Made by a program: the position numbers and the translations under genes. From NCBI GenBank assembly GCA_950295325.1, contig OX485803.1, positions 19,344,001 through 19,408,000 on the forward strand: a stretch of DNA of 64,000 nt, read 5' to 3'. The notes below the pieces were generated by a model. The model was not told the origin of the DNA. It did not search any database and saw only the letters and a program-made list of their open reading frames with translations. The stretch comes from Polytrichum commune. Lineage: Eukaryota > Streptophyta > Polytrichopsida > Polytrichales > Polytrichaceae. This document shows, in pieces, positions 50,213 through 60,206 of the stretch (positions are counted from its first letter, which is position 1; every line of letters starts with the position of its first letter).

Positions 50213-50544
50213 ATCTAATTTGGTGTGGCCCGCCACACTTTCATCATCGATCCACAACAATGAACAATAGACTTATTATTGTGGGTTCACGTCATTTTTT
50301 TAAAGTAACATCTTCTCTCACAAATGTTTATTAGTATGGGCCACATGATTTACCATAAACATATATTAACGTGGTTTAGTATTATTGGAATATACAATTC
50401 TATCGATGTTACGACAAGAGGCTCCACTAATTCATCATTAGATAACAAATCAAATGTTAAGTGTTTGAATATTAATGTGGCCCGTGATAACTATCATGTA
50501 GAACAACAGTTCTGATGCCCACACTAAATGACATAGTAAGTGTA
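50213..50544. mobile_element. MITE, family D, copy 3 (diverged)
   Basis: Starts TACACTATACATC and ends CATAGTAAGTGTA. The interior has the GTGTGGCCCGCCACA, ACTTATTATTGTGGG and TATGGGCCACAT blocks of the copies at 138 and 6515, but similarity is patchy. Boundaries are approximate. Confidence 0.42.
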
Positions 50545-50754
50545 TACTTATATGTGCAATTAGGTTGCCTCCACAAACAGGTCGCCCCTTTACGTGTGCA
50601 AATTACATTGGATAAATGACCAAATCACAAACACTCGTAACTATGTTTACTCCACCGTGTAGCAACAACAATATTAGAAAAAAACAATGTATTTTGTTAC
50701 CATGGTGACAATTATTCAAGTCTCATGGCATATTATATATACATGTGTGTGATC

Positions 50755-51112
50755 TAAGGTAAAGGTGCCTTGATTGGTTACTGCTCTTAATTGGACACCT
50801 GTATTTGAGTGGTACGTGATTAGGCGTGGCTACAAGAATGGATACCAAGAAACACGTGTTTAAAAGAGATTGAACTACATGCTTAGAATATGAGAACCAT
50901 TCCAAGTTGAATAGTCACTATAATTTGGGGAGACCTATATGACCGGATAACGAGCAGAACGAGAAGCTCAACTTTGATAATGGATAAGGTATTCATACAA
51001 GCTCCAAAAATTATGAGGAAAGTGTGTACGGGCTCAATTTGGATTTGCTAACCATCTTGTATTGATTGTGTGTTGTATGTTATGTCCTAGGAGATGTGGG
51101 CTATTCGGAAAG
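50755..51112 (+). repeat. Dispersed repeat, family E, copy 2
   Basis: Aligns with 53661-53992 over its full length: CTTAATTGGACACCTGTATTTGAGTGG-like start, ACACGTGTTTAAAAGAGA, ACCTATATGACCG, TACAAGCTCCAAAAATTATG and TTGCTAACCATC, then CCTAGGAGATGTGGGC at the end. It lies just upstream of the MIC13-like gene; the other copy lies in that gene's second intron. Confidence 0.7.
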
Positions 51113-51623
51113 AAGTAACCATTTAAGGCCCATCTACATTAGTTTGAACTTTGAAAGGGGCCTGAGAAAGAGATGGAAGAGATGCCTGTCCCTCTCTCTG
51201 GTGTGGGGAACGCGGGAACGTGAGAACGGTAGGCGGGAACATGACTGGGTACGGGTATGTGTACAGGAACGGGATCAGACCGGGACCCGTTCGGAACAGA
51301 GGGTGTCACCCGCCCAAACTCTCCGTTCGTCTCGTGAGCCAAGCAGAGCGATGAGTGTTGTGTTGTGTCGTGTCGTGCCCATGCGGTCGACCAATCCATC
51401 GAGATTCGACTCCGTGCATTGGTTGCTAGATCGATCTTGGCAATTCTTGCATTCACATGCACCTCCGAAGCATCAGGTGTGACATCATCGCTTGCATTTA
51501 GTAGCGGCAGGTGAGGAGCCGAGACGAGAGCGGGAGAAGAAGGAAGACTCAGGGGTCAGTGCGGGAGGAGCGAGAGCAGCCTGAAGACAAAGTAGACCAG
51601 GAATTCATTTCGATCCGTCCACC

Positions 51624-54176
51624 ATGCCGCTGCTCTATCCTTCTCTTATCTTCCAGGTTTTCCTTTCTTTTCCCCATTTTTTACGTCCAGGGGGTTGAGG
51701 GGGCGCGGCTCTCGGCTGTTGGCAGAGATTGCTCTTGTTTCTGATGAGGTGCTAGGGCATTGGGGAGAGCGAGGTATGCCGCTCGTGGCTTATTTGCAGA
51801 GAGTATTAAGGAAGGCAGGCAACACGTTTTTATGGCATGAAAGCAACAAGTGCACATGGATTGCGCGTAAATTAGGGTTGCGTCCTAATGTGTTGCTATG
51901 AATTCACTTAAATGAATGGCGGACGAGAGTGCATGGCGGTATTCTCATTCGTTGTTCAAGCTTCGGAAAACTTGTTTCATCTTCGTGCAACCTAAAAAGG
52001 ACTGGTAGTGGTTGCTATTTGCTCATTCTTGCAGCTTAGGGTTTAGGTTACTGTTTTTATCCATGTCATGGCATGTCGCCAAGGGTGATTTGGAATTTAG
52101 GATTGTGAAGAATATATCAGTTTCTATTGTTTTTAAGAGGAACATGGTAATTTAGATGTCTTCCGGGGAAGGGACGGGAGGAGTTACAGGGTATGCCGCT
52201 CGTTGTTTCTCTTAACAGAACGTCATAAGAAAGGCAGCCAGCAGGTTAGTATGGCGCGGAAGCAACAAATGCAGATGAATTGTACATAAATTCAGGGTTG
52301 CTTTGAATTCACTTAAACCAATGCCAATGATGCGTGCATTGTAGTATTCTCATTCCTATTTCACGCTTAGGATTTTTTTTTTTAAGCTTCGTGCAACCTA
52401 AGGACTGATAGTGGTTGCTATTTGTCTGTTCTTGTAGCTTAGGCTATAGATTACTGTTAGTATCCATGCCATGGCATGCTGACAAGGGCGCTTAAAATTG
52501 ACAAATGTGAAGAATATATCAGTTTCTATTGTTTGTGAGAGGAACATTACGACTTCATGTCTCCTGGTGAGGGGATGGGAGCAAGAGTATATAGGCAGCA
52601 CATGATATTCACCAAACGTTTGATCATAAGGCTTCACAGTCTATTAATATAGAGACATTGCATTGGATAGTATGAATAGTTGGGCCGCATGCATCCTGAA
52701 CAGCAAAGAAAGCTCCAAGAGCTTATTGAGTTAGTACTGTTGCATAAACACTAAAACTTATCCACTATTCTTAACATCAAAAGAGGAGTCTGCATGTAGA
52801 TGATCAATTATATATTTAGATTCACAAACATTTATATCACTCCTGGGGAAGATCCAAAGCAGATCGTGTAACTATCAGACACCATAGATACTCACATTGG
52901 TTGAAATAGCTGCCTTATGGGTTTGCTGTTGTATCGGAGTGAGAGGGGAAAAAATACCTGAACACACAGCATGGCCTCATCTTTGTTTAATTCCTTCTTG
53001 GCTTACATATGGAAAATAACAGGAAATATTTGAATCTTGCAGGAACGTGTTCTTGGATTTGCATTAGGAACTGCTTTTGGTTTGGGGGCTCTGTTTTATG
53101 ATCAACGAGTGATATGGAGATCAACCTCACAGCTTGCTGATACTCTCTCTGGTGGACTTCTTCCTCCGGCCCATCCTGTTGAGGTATTTAAGATTTCCTT
53201 TCACCATCCTTCATTCATTAATTTCTCGGAGACACATGTCATCTTGTTTTCTTCTAAAGATGATAATTGAATCTTTGGAGTTTGTATACCATGCAAGGTC
53301 TATCTCTTGCACACCATTCATGACAATCAGTGATATGTTTCTATGGATCCCATTCTCCTGTCACTCGTGTGGCACTGGAGAATCCTTTGCCTGATTGACC
53401 TCGTTATTAAATTAGTGATTTATCATACTTTCTATACTGATTCTGTACTGCTTTAATAGAACTGTTTGGTTGCCAGTGTTGTGCTTTTGGGTTACAGGTT
53501 GATGTTCTTAAGTTGATCTGAACCTTTGCACCTAGTTAACCGTTCATCCCTAGTGGAAATGCCTTGCATTGGTGAAACCTTCTTCATGTCTGACTATTCT
53601 GAATTGGAAAAATAAATTTTTGAGATGTTTGTACGCCAAGTCACTCTGTTATTAAGGTGAGTGGGCCTAATTCAGTCACTTATCTTAATTTGATGCCTAT
53701 ATTTAAGTGGTGAATGGTTAGGCATGGAACTAAGAACAGACACGAAAAATATACGTGTTTAACAGAGAATGGCCTGCTTGCTCAAAATTAGTTAACTGGT
53801 CTTGGTTCAATAATTACCAGCATTGGGGGGGAACCTATACGATCATTCAAGAAGAAGATAATTTTCACTGTGATAAGCAGTAAGATGTCCATACAAGCTC
53901 CAAAAATCATGAGGAAACTGTCTACAGCCTCAATTTGAATTTGCTAATCATCCGGTACTTGTTGCGTGCTTAATAGCCTAGGAGAAGTGGGTGCAGAGCA
54001 CAAATTGTCCGTTTCAGGCCAACTTACCATGTGTCAATCTCTCGTCTTGTTATCTGCAGGTACCGCCACCACTAATGGGTAGGGAAGCTCGGGAGGAGAT
54101 AGCACATGCTTGGAATACAACCGTAGACAGAACATTAGGTCAACTGGTTGTGGCACTGAGCTCAAGAGGTTGGTGA
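51624..54176 (+). CDS. MIC13/QIL1-like MICOS subunit candidate, 96 residues
   Basis: Three exons, 51624-51656, 53043-53183 and 54060-54176, join in phase 0 with GT-AG introns to give a 96-residue protein. The ATG has a strong CCACCATGCC context and is followed after 11 codons by CAG|GT. Residues ~16-29 (LGFALGTAFGLGAL) are a single hydrophobic, glycine-rich segment followed by FYDQ. The C-terminus holds AWNTTVDRTLGQLVVALSSRGW-like sequence, compared here only by its WN and ALS positions. The layout of one membrane segment, then YDQ, a proline-rich linker, and a WN...ALS helix recalls metazoan MIC13/QIL1, which bridges MICOS subcomplexes at mitochondrial crista junctions. That identity is an inference from motif order; the short length makes it uncertain. 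The gene model itself is well supported by three matching splice phases. Intron 1 contains a 415-bp tandem duplication, and a possible AATAAA lies at 54401. Confidence 0.62.
51772..52605 (+). repeat. ~417-bp tandem duplication inside intron 1 of the MIC13-like gene
   Basis: Unit 1 starts GGTATGCCGCTCGTGGCTTA at 51772 and unit 2 starts GGTATGCCGCTCGTTGTTTC at about 52190. Both continue through AAGCAACAAATGCA, ACTTAAA-AATG, GTGGTTGCTATTTG and AAGAATATATCAGTTTCTAT to GAGGAACAT. Divergence is moderate. The 68-codon frame 51695-51901 lies in unit 1 and is not preserved in unit 2. Confidence 0.8.
53661..53992 (+). repeat. Dispersed repeat, family E, copy 3, in intron 2
   Basis: Same orientation and block order as 50755-51112, ending GCCTAGGAGAAGTGGG 68 bp before the exon 3 acceptor. 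It lies wholly inside the 876-bp second intron of the MIC13-like gene. Confidence 0.7.
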
Positions 54177-55578
54177 ATTTAGTTCATCAAGTGTGTAGAA
54201 AAGATTTGTATAGGACTGGGTTTGGTCTCTATAATTTCATTGGGGGTTTACTTGAGCGGCCCAGGGCTTTGTTTGATTATCAAAAGCATCATTCAAAAAC
54301 TTGCACTCAATAGTGCAGGGCTTTATTGTATGCACTACGTACAATACATTCTCTCATTTGTTACCACTTGAGCTGCTAGCTTAGTTGTTATCTCATCATG
54401 AATAAACTTCCACATTTCAATGATTATACCAGTTTTCAATTCTGTCTCACTAAGGGATGTAAGATGCAGAAGATTATAACATGTGATAGATATGTGTAAC
54501 TTATGCCAAATATCACATTTCTGGCTTATGTTACATGGTGTTTTGGATAACCATCAGCTTCCAATGTGTTCTGCTATCTAGTAACTTCTCAAATAGGAGA
54601 ATACATGGACAGTACTTTGGCATTACAAGACAGCATCAGAGAACCGTTTGCTGGTTAAAGGTCATTAGTACTCAGCAACATATGAAATGTATACTGCAAA
54701 TGTCCTCTGTACAAGATTATGGTGAAAGCATACATTGCATGAAGCTTTTAGGGAGTGGGAAGTGGGAATTGGGTGTATACTCAAGGGAGGACAATTCCTG
54801 AGTCCGAGTCCGAGTTCGCCCTGATTCCCATAGGCAACATTCAACATCCCAAACATTTCGGAGTGATTTACAACAAACTCTTAACTTTTCAGGATACTTG
54901 TAATTTTGAGTGTCACAATTGATTCCTGCATTGTACTTTGTTGATTGACCTTGCTCTGCTCATTTTACATTCACATCAATCTGGATATCATGACATCAAC
55001 ATCAGTTTACATGGTGTGTGATATAGCAAGTTACAAGTTGTTCAACATGAAAGTTTTGCAAGCATAAACTTAAGGGTGCAGTTCCTTTTGTGCTGATCCT
55101 GAGCTTGATCAATCAATGTGAGGCCTAAGCAGAGAGGGCTGATGATATAACCAGAATTTCTCCAATAGTGCAGCATCGTCACTTGGGAATGATATACTTC
55201 GATTGATCAGGGAAGGGTAGAACTTCCTGTTGGCTACTAGAATATGAAGTTTGCCAAGAACACAACTGGACATAGGTGCTCTAACATATGTAATGAAATA
55301 TGCAAATGTCATAACCTAACTTCCTTCTACATTGTTGAGAGTGTCCATGAAAGTACTTGCATTGTCATCCGTTTTGACAACCAGTTGTATTCCCCATCTT
55401 GAAGTACATTCTAGTCAGTGGATGTGACAAGGCAAGAGTGGTGTCTGACCACAAAACTGGTTGTTAGGAATAATGGGGAATTCATACTACTGTGTTCCTG
55501 ACAAATGTGTTGGTTTCCGTAGTGGTGTATCTGTTGTGTCCAACAAATAGAGTATACTGTACCTTCTCTTCAGCCTTA
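54177..55578. other. 3' flank of MIC13-like gene and intergenic DNA
   Basis: A possible polyadenylation signal AATAAA is at 54401-54406, 225 bases after the stop. Beyond it no gene is supported; the 88-codon frame at 54535-54801 has no motif. Confidence 0.5.
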
Positions 55579-56158
55579 GGGCCACTTCACACACAAGCCA
55601 AGAGCCGTGACCATGAAATTGTGACAACCCACAAGAAAGTGTCCAAAGGCCATCTCAAGACACCTCCAAAATCATGTAGTCTGGTCACGGATCCTCAAGT
55701 GTAGTGTGAAGCCATATGTGACCGGGCCCTCAACCAAATGCTATTTCAATGAATTTCTATTCACGCGGATCCTCACACATGATAAAATAGAATAAATCAA
55801 CATTTGTGAGCATTTGGAGTGCTATTTCAATGAATTTCTATTCACACGGATCCTCACACATGATAAAATAGAATAAATCAATATTTGTGAGCATTTGGAG
55901 TGCCATGGTCTCCTGGTTTTGTCTTAGGCCTACCTCCAAGAGATGGTTTTTGAAAATAATCCAAGTGACCATGAAACATGATCCATTCGATGCCATGTAG
56001 GAATCCATGTAGACTTTACATCCATCTTGCACTCACATACTCCGTTGGTCCCACAAGCGTAGTGTGAAGCGAACTTGAACCGGCTCCGCCTTTTCCACCA
56101 ATAAGAGTGCTTGAAGTGTAATGGTCACGGGATCTCAGTCTCATGTGTGAAGTGGCCC
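55579..56158 (+). mobile_element. Harbinger-like MITE, family H, copy 2
   Basis: Ends GGGCCACTTCACACACAAG and TGTGTGAAGTGGCCC, flanked by TTA on both sides (55576-55578, 56159-56161). The length is 580 bp; subtracting one unit of its internal 81-bp tandem duplication gives 499 bp, the same as the other copies. No coding capacity. Confidence 0.88.
55740..55901 (+). repeat. 81-bp tandem duplication inside family H MITE
   Basis: Unit GCTATTTCAATGAATTTCTA... occurs at 55740-55820 and again at 55821-55901 with only two or three differences. Family H copies 1 and 3 have a single unit, so this arose after the copy inserted or in its direct parent. Confidence 0.9.
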
Positions 56159-57019
56159 TTAGTAAAGAAGAGAAAAAGGGCCTGAAGTGGATAAGAAGTA
56201 CTTAAGTAGTAGTAAATTGGTAAGTTAATACTCAGAAGGCACTTGGACCAGGTACTAGGGTTTTCATTTTTAAGTTTTACAAATATTTGCATGTTGGCTG
56301 CACAATGCATAATGAAGAGTGCCATTTGGCTTTTTGTTTGTTTTATCCTAATTCAAAGTTGGTGATAGGATATATATTTTTCTTAACAATTGGAGTTAGG
56401 TCAGTAGTTATAATGTTTGATTTATTGGCGACAATATAGGTTGTATATGTTAGATTTGATGTGGTAGTTGGCACTAGCTTGCCGAACCATGTTGCTTTGT
56501 TGGTTTTTTCACTTTTTTTTTGTGTGTTTATGTTTCAAAGGGAAAATGCTATTTCTTTATGTTTGGTGTGATTTGACATCATGAAGCCCCCAAAAAAACA
56601 TTGACTTGGACATATATAGGATATCACTCTTTACGTGTAATACACCTTTTTGGAAATGGCGTAAGTAGTTCTTTGCAACAATGGTAGTTGTTTTATTATC
56701 TAAGCAGTTCATTCAAGTCCTTTGTGTTGAAGGGTGAATGTCCCGACTTTCATAAATTTGTTGATGTTTTTTTCATGTTGAACAATCGCAATCTTTTCAA
56801 AATTTGCTAACCTAGTGGCGATGTTGTAGGATGGGTTATGGGAGGACAATTGCCAACCGAGTTAAGCAATGGATGCATCAACCAAACACTATGGGAATCG
56901 ACGCTCCTTAGCATGGGTTTTCTCCCACCGGATGGTTATATGATTTACTACTACAACTAACTTTCTATCAACATTCATAGATTTTAAATCCATCTAGTGG
57001 AAGAGAACTACACTGTTTA
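56159..57019. other. Intergenic, nothing recognised
   Basis: AT-rich sequence with T-runs; no open frame, RNA or element with defined ends. Confidence 0.5.
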
Positions 57020-57255
57020 TCCCGATTAGAGAGTGTGTTGGTATTTGGAATCACACAATACAATGATGTCTTACTCACGAGTCAAATTTTTACTAATGAA
57101 ATTTCAATGGGTTGTTTGAACATTATGAAACATAAATGACCTTGCTTGGTAGAAATATTACACTCTCATTAAATAGTTATAGCACTGCGTAACTCCAAAC
57201 AGTAGCACACACCAATTGGGATAATCAATATAGTGGCAAGGAACCACAATTCCCG
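57020..57255 (+). repeat. Dispersed repeat, family F, copy 2
   Basis: Aligns with 41414-41655 (TATTTGGAATCACACAAT, GTTTGAACATTATGAAACATAAATGACCTTGCTTGG, AATTGGGATAAT). It is again followed directly by a family B MITE, here in the opposite orientation. Confidence 0.6.
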
Positions 57256-57579
57256 GTACACCAAATAGGATATTTGGTGTTTGATACACTAAACATGAAC
57301 GTATACACTAAATATCAATAACCCTATGAAAGTAAGTAACACTAAATGTAAACTCAAACACTAAATATCAACTATGGTAACATGTGGAAGTTACATATTT
57401 GAATTTAATGTTAGTAAGGATATGATAAAAGAGAATATCATAAGGGAGGTGGTTGTAGGGAAGGTAGAGGCACATTTATGTCGAACATTAATTATCAAGG
57501 AATTGAAATTTAGTGTTGAGCACGGTAGGGTGGTAACAACTAAATATAATCAAACACTTAATATCCTATTTAGTGTAGT
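57256..57579 (+). mobile_element. MITE, family B, copy 3
   Basis: Left end ACACCAAATAGGATATTTGG, right end TATCCTATTTAGTGTAGT. The interior follows the 12250-12579 copy: GTATACACTAAATATCA, CCCTATGAAAGTAAGT, GTAACATGTGGAAGTTACAT. The terminal palindrome centre is AGGATAT/ATCCTAT instead of ATGATAT, as in the copy at 62651. Confidence 0.78.
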
Positions 57580-57728
57580 GAAATGCCTCATCTTGAAACA
57601 AGTGACAATTGAAGTTTCTCATCCACCAACTGACATTCTCTAGTAAGCTAGAATGACATGGTCTATTCTACCATGAGATCAAATTTTTTATAGGACAGAC
57701 CTCAAATCTTCTAGGATACTTTTTCTTA

Positions 57729-58227
57729 GGGCCACTTCCCACACGAGCCAAAAGCCGTGACCATGAAACTGTGAGAGCCCAAAAGAAAGTGTCGAAAGGC
57801 CGTCCCAACACACCTCCAAAATCATGTAGTGTGGTCATGGACCCTCAAGTGTAGTGTGAAGTCACATGTGACTGGGCCCTCAACCGAATGCTATTGCAAT
57901 AAATTTCTATTCATGCGGGTGCTCACACATGATAAAACATAAAAAATCAACGGTTGTGAATGTCCGGAGTGAAATGGTCTCCCGGTTTTGTGTTAGACCT
58001 ACCTCCAAAAGGTGGTTTTGGAAAATAATGCAAGTGACCATGAAACATGATCCATTCGATGCCATGTAGGAATCCATGTAGACTTTACATCCATCTTGCA
58101 TTCACATACTTTGTTGGTCCCTCAAGCATAGTGTGAAGCGAACTTGGACCGGCTCCACCCTTTCCACCAATGAGAGTGCTTGAAGTATAATGGTCACGGG
58201 TTCTCAGTCTCGTGTGTGAAGTGGCCC
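57729..58227 (+). mobile_element. Harbinger-like MITE, family H, copy 3
   Basis: A 499-bp element from GGGCCACTTCCCACACGAG to GTGTGTGAAGTGGCCC, flanked by TTA on both sides (57726-57728, 58228-58230). It is complete, without the internal duplication seen in copy 2. Confidence 0.9.
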
Positions 58228-58259
58228 TTAATCCCCAAAAGGTACCAAACTTACTTAAT

Positions 58260-58790
58260 GTCATGAAGTTGGGTAGAAAAAGGACCCTGGAAACTTCGGC
58301 AGACAAGCCGTAAAGGATTTTGAGGCCGATACCACATGAGTGGCAGCCTGGGAGGAGGTAAAGGCTAGGGTAAAGCCTAGGGTGGGGGGTGGCACGTCAG
58401 CCGTTGCCCCTGACCCCCACCACACTTTGCCGGGGAGTGAGGGAGCTCGGAGCAGGAGCGGGGAGTGAGGGTGCTGGAGGATACGCCATATGGTGGTCCC
58501 GCCATCTGATGTGGCACGGCAGGTGAGCGCTGCCAGTGTATTTTCCATGGTAGAGTCTCCCTGCTGCTCGGGGATGCCACTGGGGATAGCCTCTCACCTG
58601 CCTGCCCTTGGTGTGGTAAGTGGCAGGTGGGCTCGGCCAATGGGGGCAAGCAGTACGGCCTGCCTACCCCCCATGTGGTTCCCCCCTGAGTAACTTGCAG
58701 TAATGGGAGCCGCTGGGGTGCTGCAACGTGGCATTCGTGCTGACGTGGATGCCACATCAGCTCCTCAATCGGCCCACAGACAAGTGTCCT
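58260..58790. other. GC-rich islet, unknown origin
   Basis: Base composition shifts abruptly to GC-rich between two MITEs. The long overlapping frames on the minus strand (58261-58757) have Pro/Ser/His-rich low-complexity translations and no family features. TGGCACGTCAGCC near 58388 and its partner-like GGATGCCACATCAGC near 58746 suggest element ends, but the match is short. Possibly a transposon fragment from a GC-rich family. Confidence 0.4.
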
Positions 58791-58792
58791 TA

Positions 58793-59347
58793 GGGCGGCT
58801 TTATATTAGGGCCCATTTGCCGGCCGGCCCATTTGGAGTAGAGTCCACTTGGACTTGAAGTGGGCCTTACTTTACTCTAACTCTAGCCCTACTTTACAAA
58901 GTGGGCCGTTGAGTGGACCTTGCAATATAAAGTCCATAGGACCACTTGTAGGGTCCAAATTGGAAATTCCGCTTTAAAGTGGGCCTTCCAAATGGGCCTA
59001 GGGACTTTATATTGTAAGGCCCAATCCACGGCCCACTTTGTCTTAAATGAATTATGCCCTTCTTGAACTAAAGTCATAAAGTCATAAATGACTATATGAC
59101 GGAAGTTGGGTGAAGTGGGCCGTAGATGCGAAGTGGGTCTCCATAAACCCTCGACCCATTTTTTTGCCGGCGGCGCACTTTTTTCCCTCCAAAACGCCAC
59201 CATGTCACCCGCCACGCAAGCTTTAGGAGAAGTGGGCCGACTCTCAATATAAAGCCCTCGGGACCATATTAGGGTCCATTTGGGCAATCTAAGCACTCTC
59301 ATTGGTTGATGCCTAGGGTTTGGAAATGGGCCCTAATATAAGCCTCC
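58793..59347. mobile_element. MITE with GGCTTTATATTAGGGCCC termini
   Basis: Left end GGGCGGCTTTATATTAGGGC and right end GCCCTAATATAAGCCTCCAC are inverted repeats of about 28 bp. Internal TTTATATTG and CAATATAAAG motifs and GTGGGCC blocks are themselves inverted. TTA precedes the left end but does not follow the right. The right end stops about 14 bp before a TATA-like box of the LEA gene. Confidence 0.65.
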
Positions 59348-59360
59348 ACTCTTCGGCGCT

Positions 59361-59370
59361 CCATAAATCC
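59361..59370 (+). promoter_or_regulatory. TATA-like box, candidate LEA core promoter
   Basis: CCATAAATCC is followed by a C-rich, leader-like stretch with CGCACGCACGCACG near 59409. It is the only TATA-like site in a gene-like composition between the MITE and the LEA coding region. It lies about 490 bp upstream of the fusion ATG and about 850 bp upstream of the LEA ATG. Tentative. Confidence 0.35.
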
Positions 59371-59849
59371 CCTCGTGCCCAAACCCCTGCTACGCATTTG
59401 CATTCGCACGCACGCACGCTGATCGAGTTGCTAGTCCTTCACCACTCGTCGAATTCGTGTGCGTACTTACAGTACGTTATTTGTGTTGTGTAAACTTTTC
59501 TACGGTTCTCAAGAAATGAGTCAATGCCCCAATCAAGGAGCATTGATGGGGGCTAGCCGGGAAACATTAAGTTAAGGCGGATGAAGCCGAGCAAAAAAAT
59601 CTATTGTGCCTCATGCACTCTTAACACATGCCACATGGCGCTTTGCCTAAATAATATCTACATTGTGAGTTAAGATCACAAATGTGCATGTACCCTTATA
59701 GACTCAATTTTTGAGGTGCGTGGCTTGTGGAGCAACTTCCCATGAGTGTAGAACATAGAGAAATTTGTGTTTTTTGATGAATTTTTTTGTGATTTCTCTT
59801 CTCTTCCTTCTTGTGGACCACACTGTGGAGAATAGGAATTAGAATTGGC

Positions 59850-60206
59850 ATGATGAAGCCAATTTCAAGAGACAAAGTGAGAGATATTGTTGCTCTTTTG
59901 ATGAAAGGTAAGAGTTCAAGAGTGGTTGCAAAGTCATTGGGTTTCTCACAGAGTACGGTGAATAGAGTGAGGAAGAAACATTGTAGTAACTTAGAATTGC
60001 CAAAACGAGGTGCTCCAAAGATTCTTAGCACTTCAGAGAGACGACGTGCTGTGCGTTTGGTCACGGTTGGAGGGCTGGAAACGGCAGTAGAGGCAGCAAA
60101 AGTGTTGAGAGAGGGTAGAGAAGTGGGTTTCTGTGATAACACTTTGCGGTCTGCTTTGAGAGATGTTGGATTGAGTGCCTGTAGAGGGAGGTATAAGCCA
60201 GTCAAG
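59850..60206 (+). mobile_element. Tc1-type transposase N-terminal remnant, open and in frame
   Basis: Encodes 119 residues with the paired helix-turn-helix layout of Tc1-family transposases. The first HTH is ~4-41 (ISRDKVRDIVALLMKG, then KSLGFSQSTVNRVRK). A GAPKILSTSERR linker leads to a second HTH ~64-110 ending NTLRSALRDVGL. The family then continues with a basic KKP-type stretch and the DDE catalytic domain; here the sequence stops at RGRYKPVK and the LEA start codon follows. No catalytic domain or terminal repeat was found. No stop codon interrupts the 119 codons. AT content is higher than in the LEA part. Confidence 0.75.

Noticed and set aside
58377-58757. 126-codon minus-strand frame in the GC-rich islet
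   Set aside because: Pro/His/Ser-rich translation without family features; overlapping frames in other phases are equally open.
59700-59850. Left terminal inverted repeat of the Tc1 element feeding the LEA fusion
   Set aside because: TATAGACTCAATTTTTGAGG is a short local palindrome, but no matching right end exists downstream, so the boundary cannot be supported.
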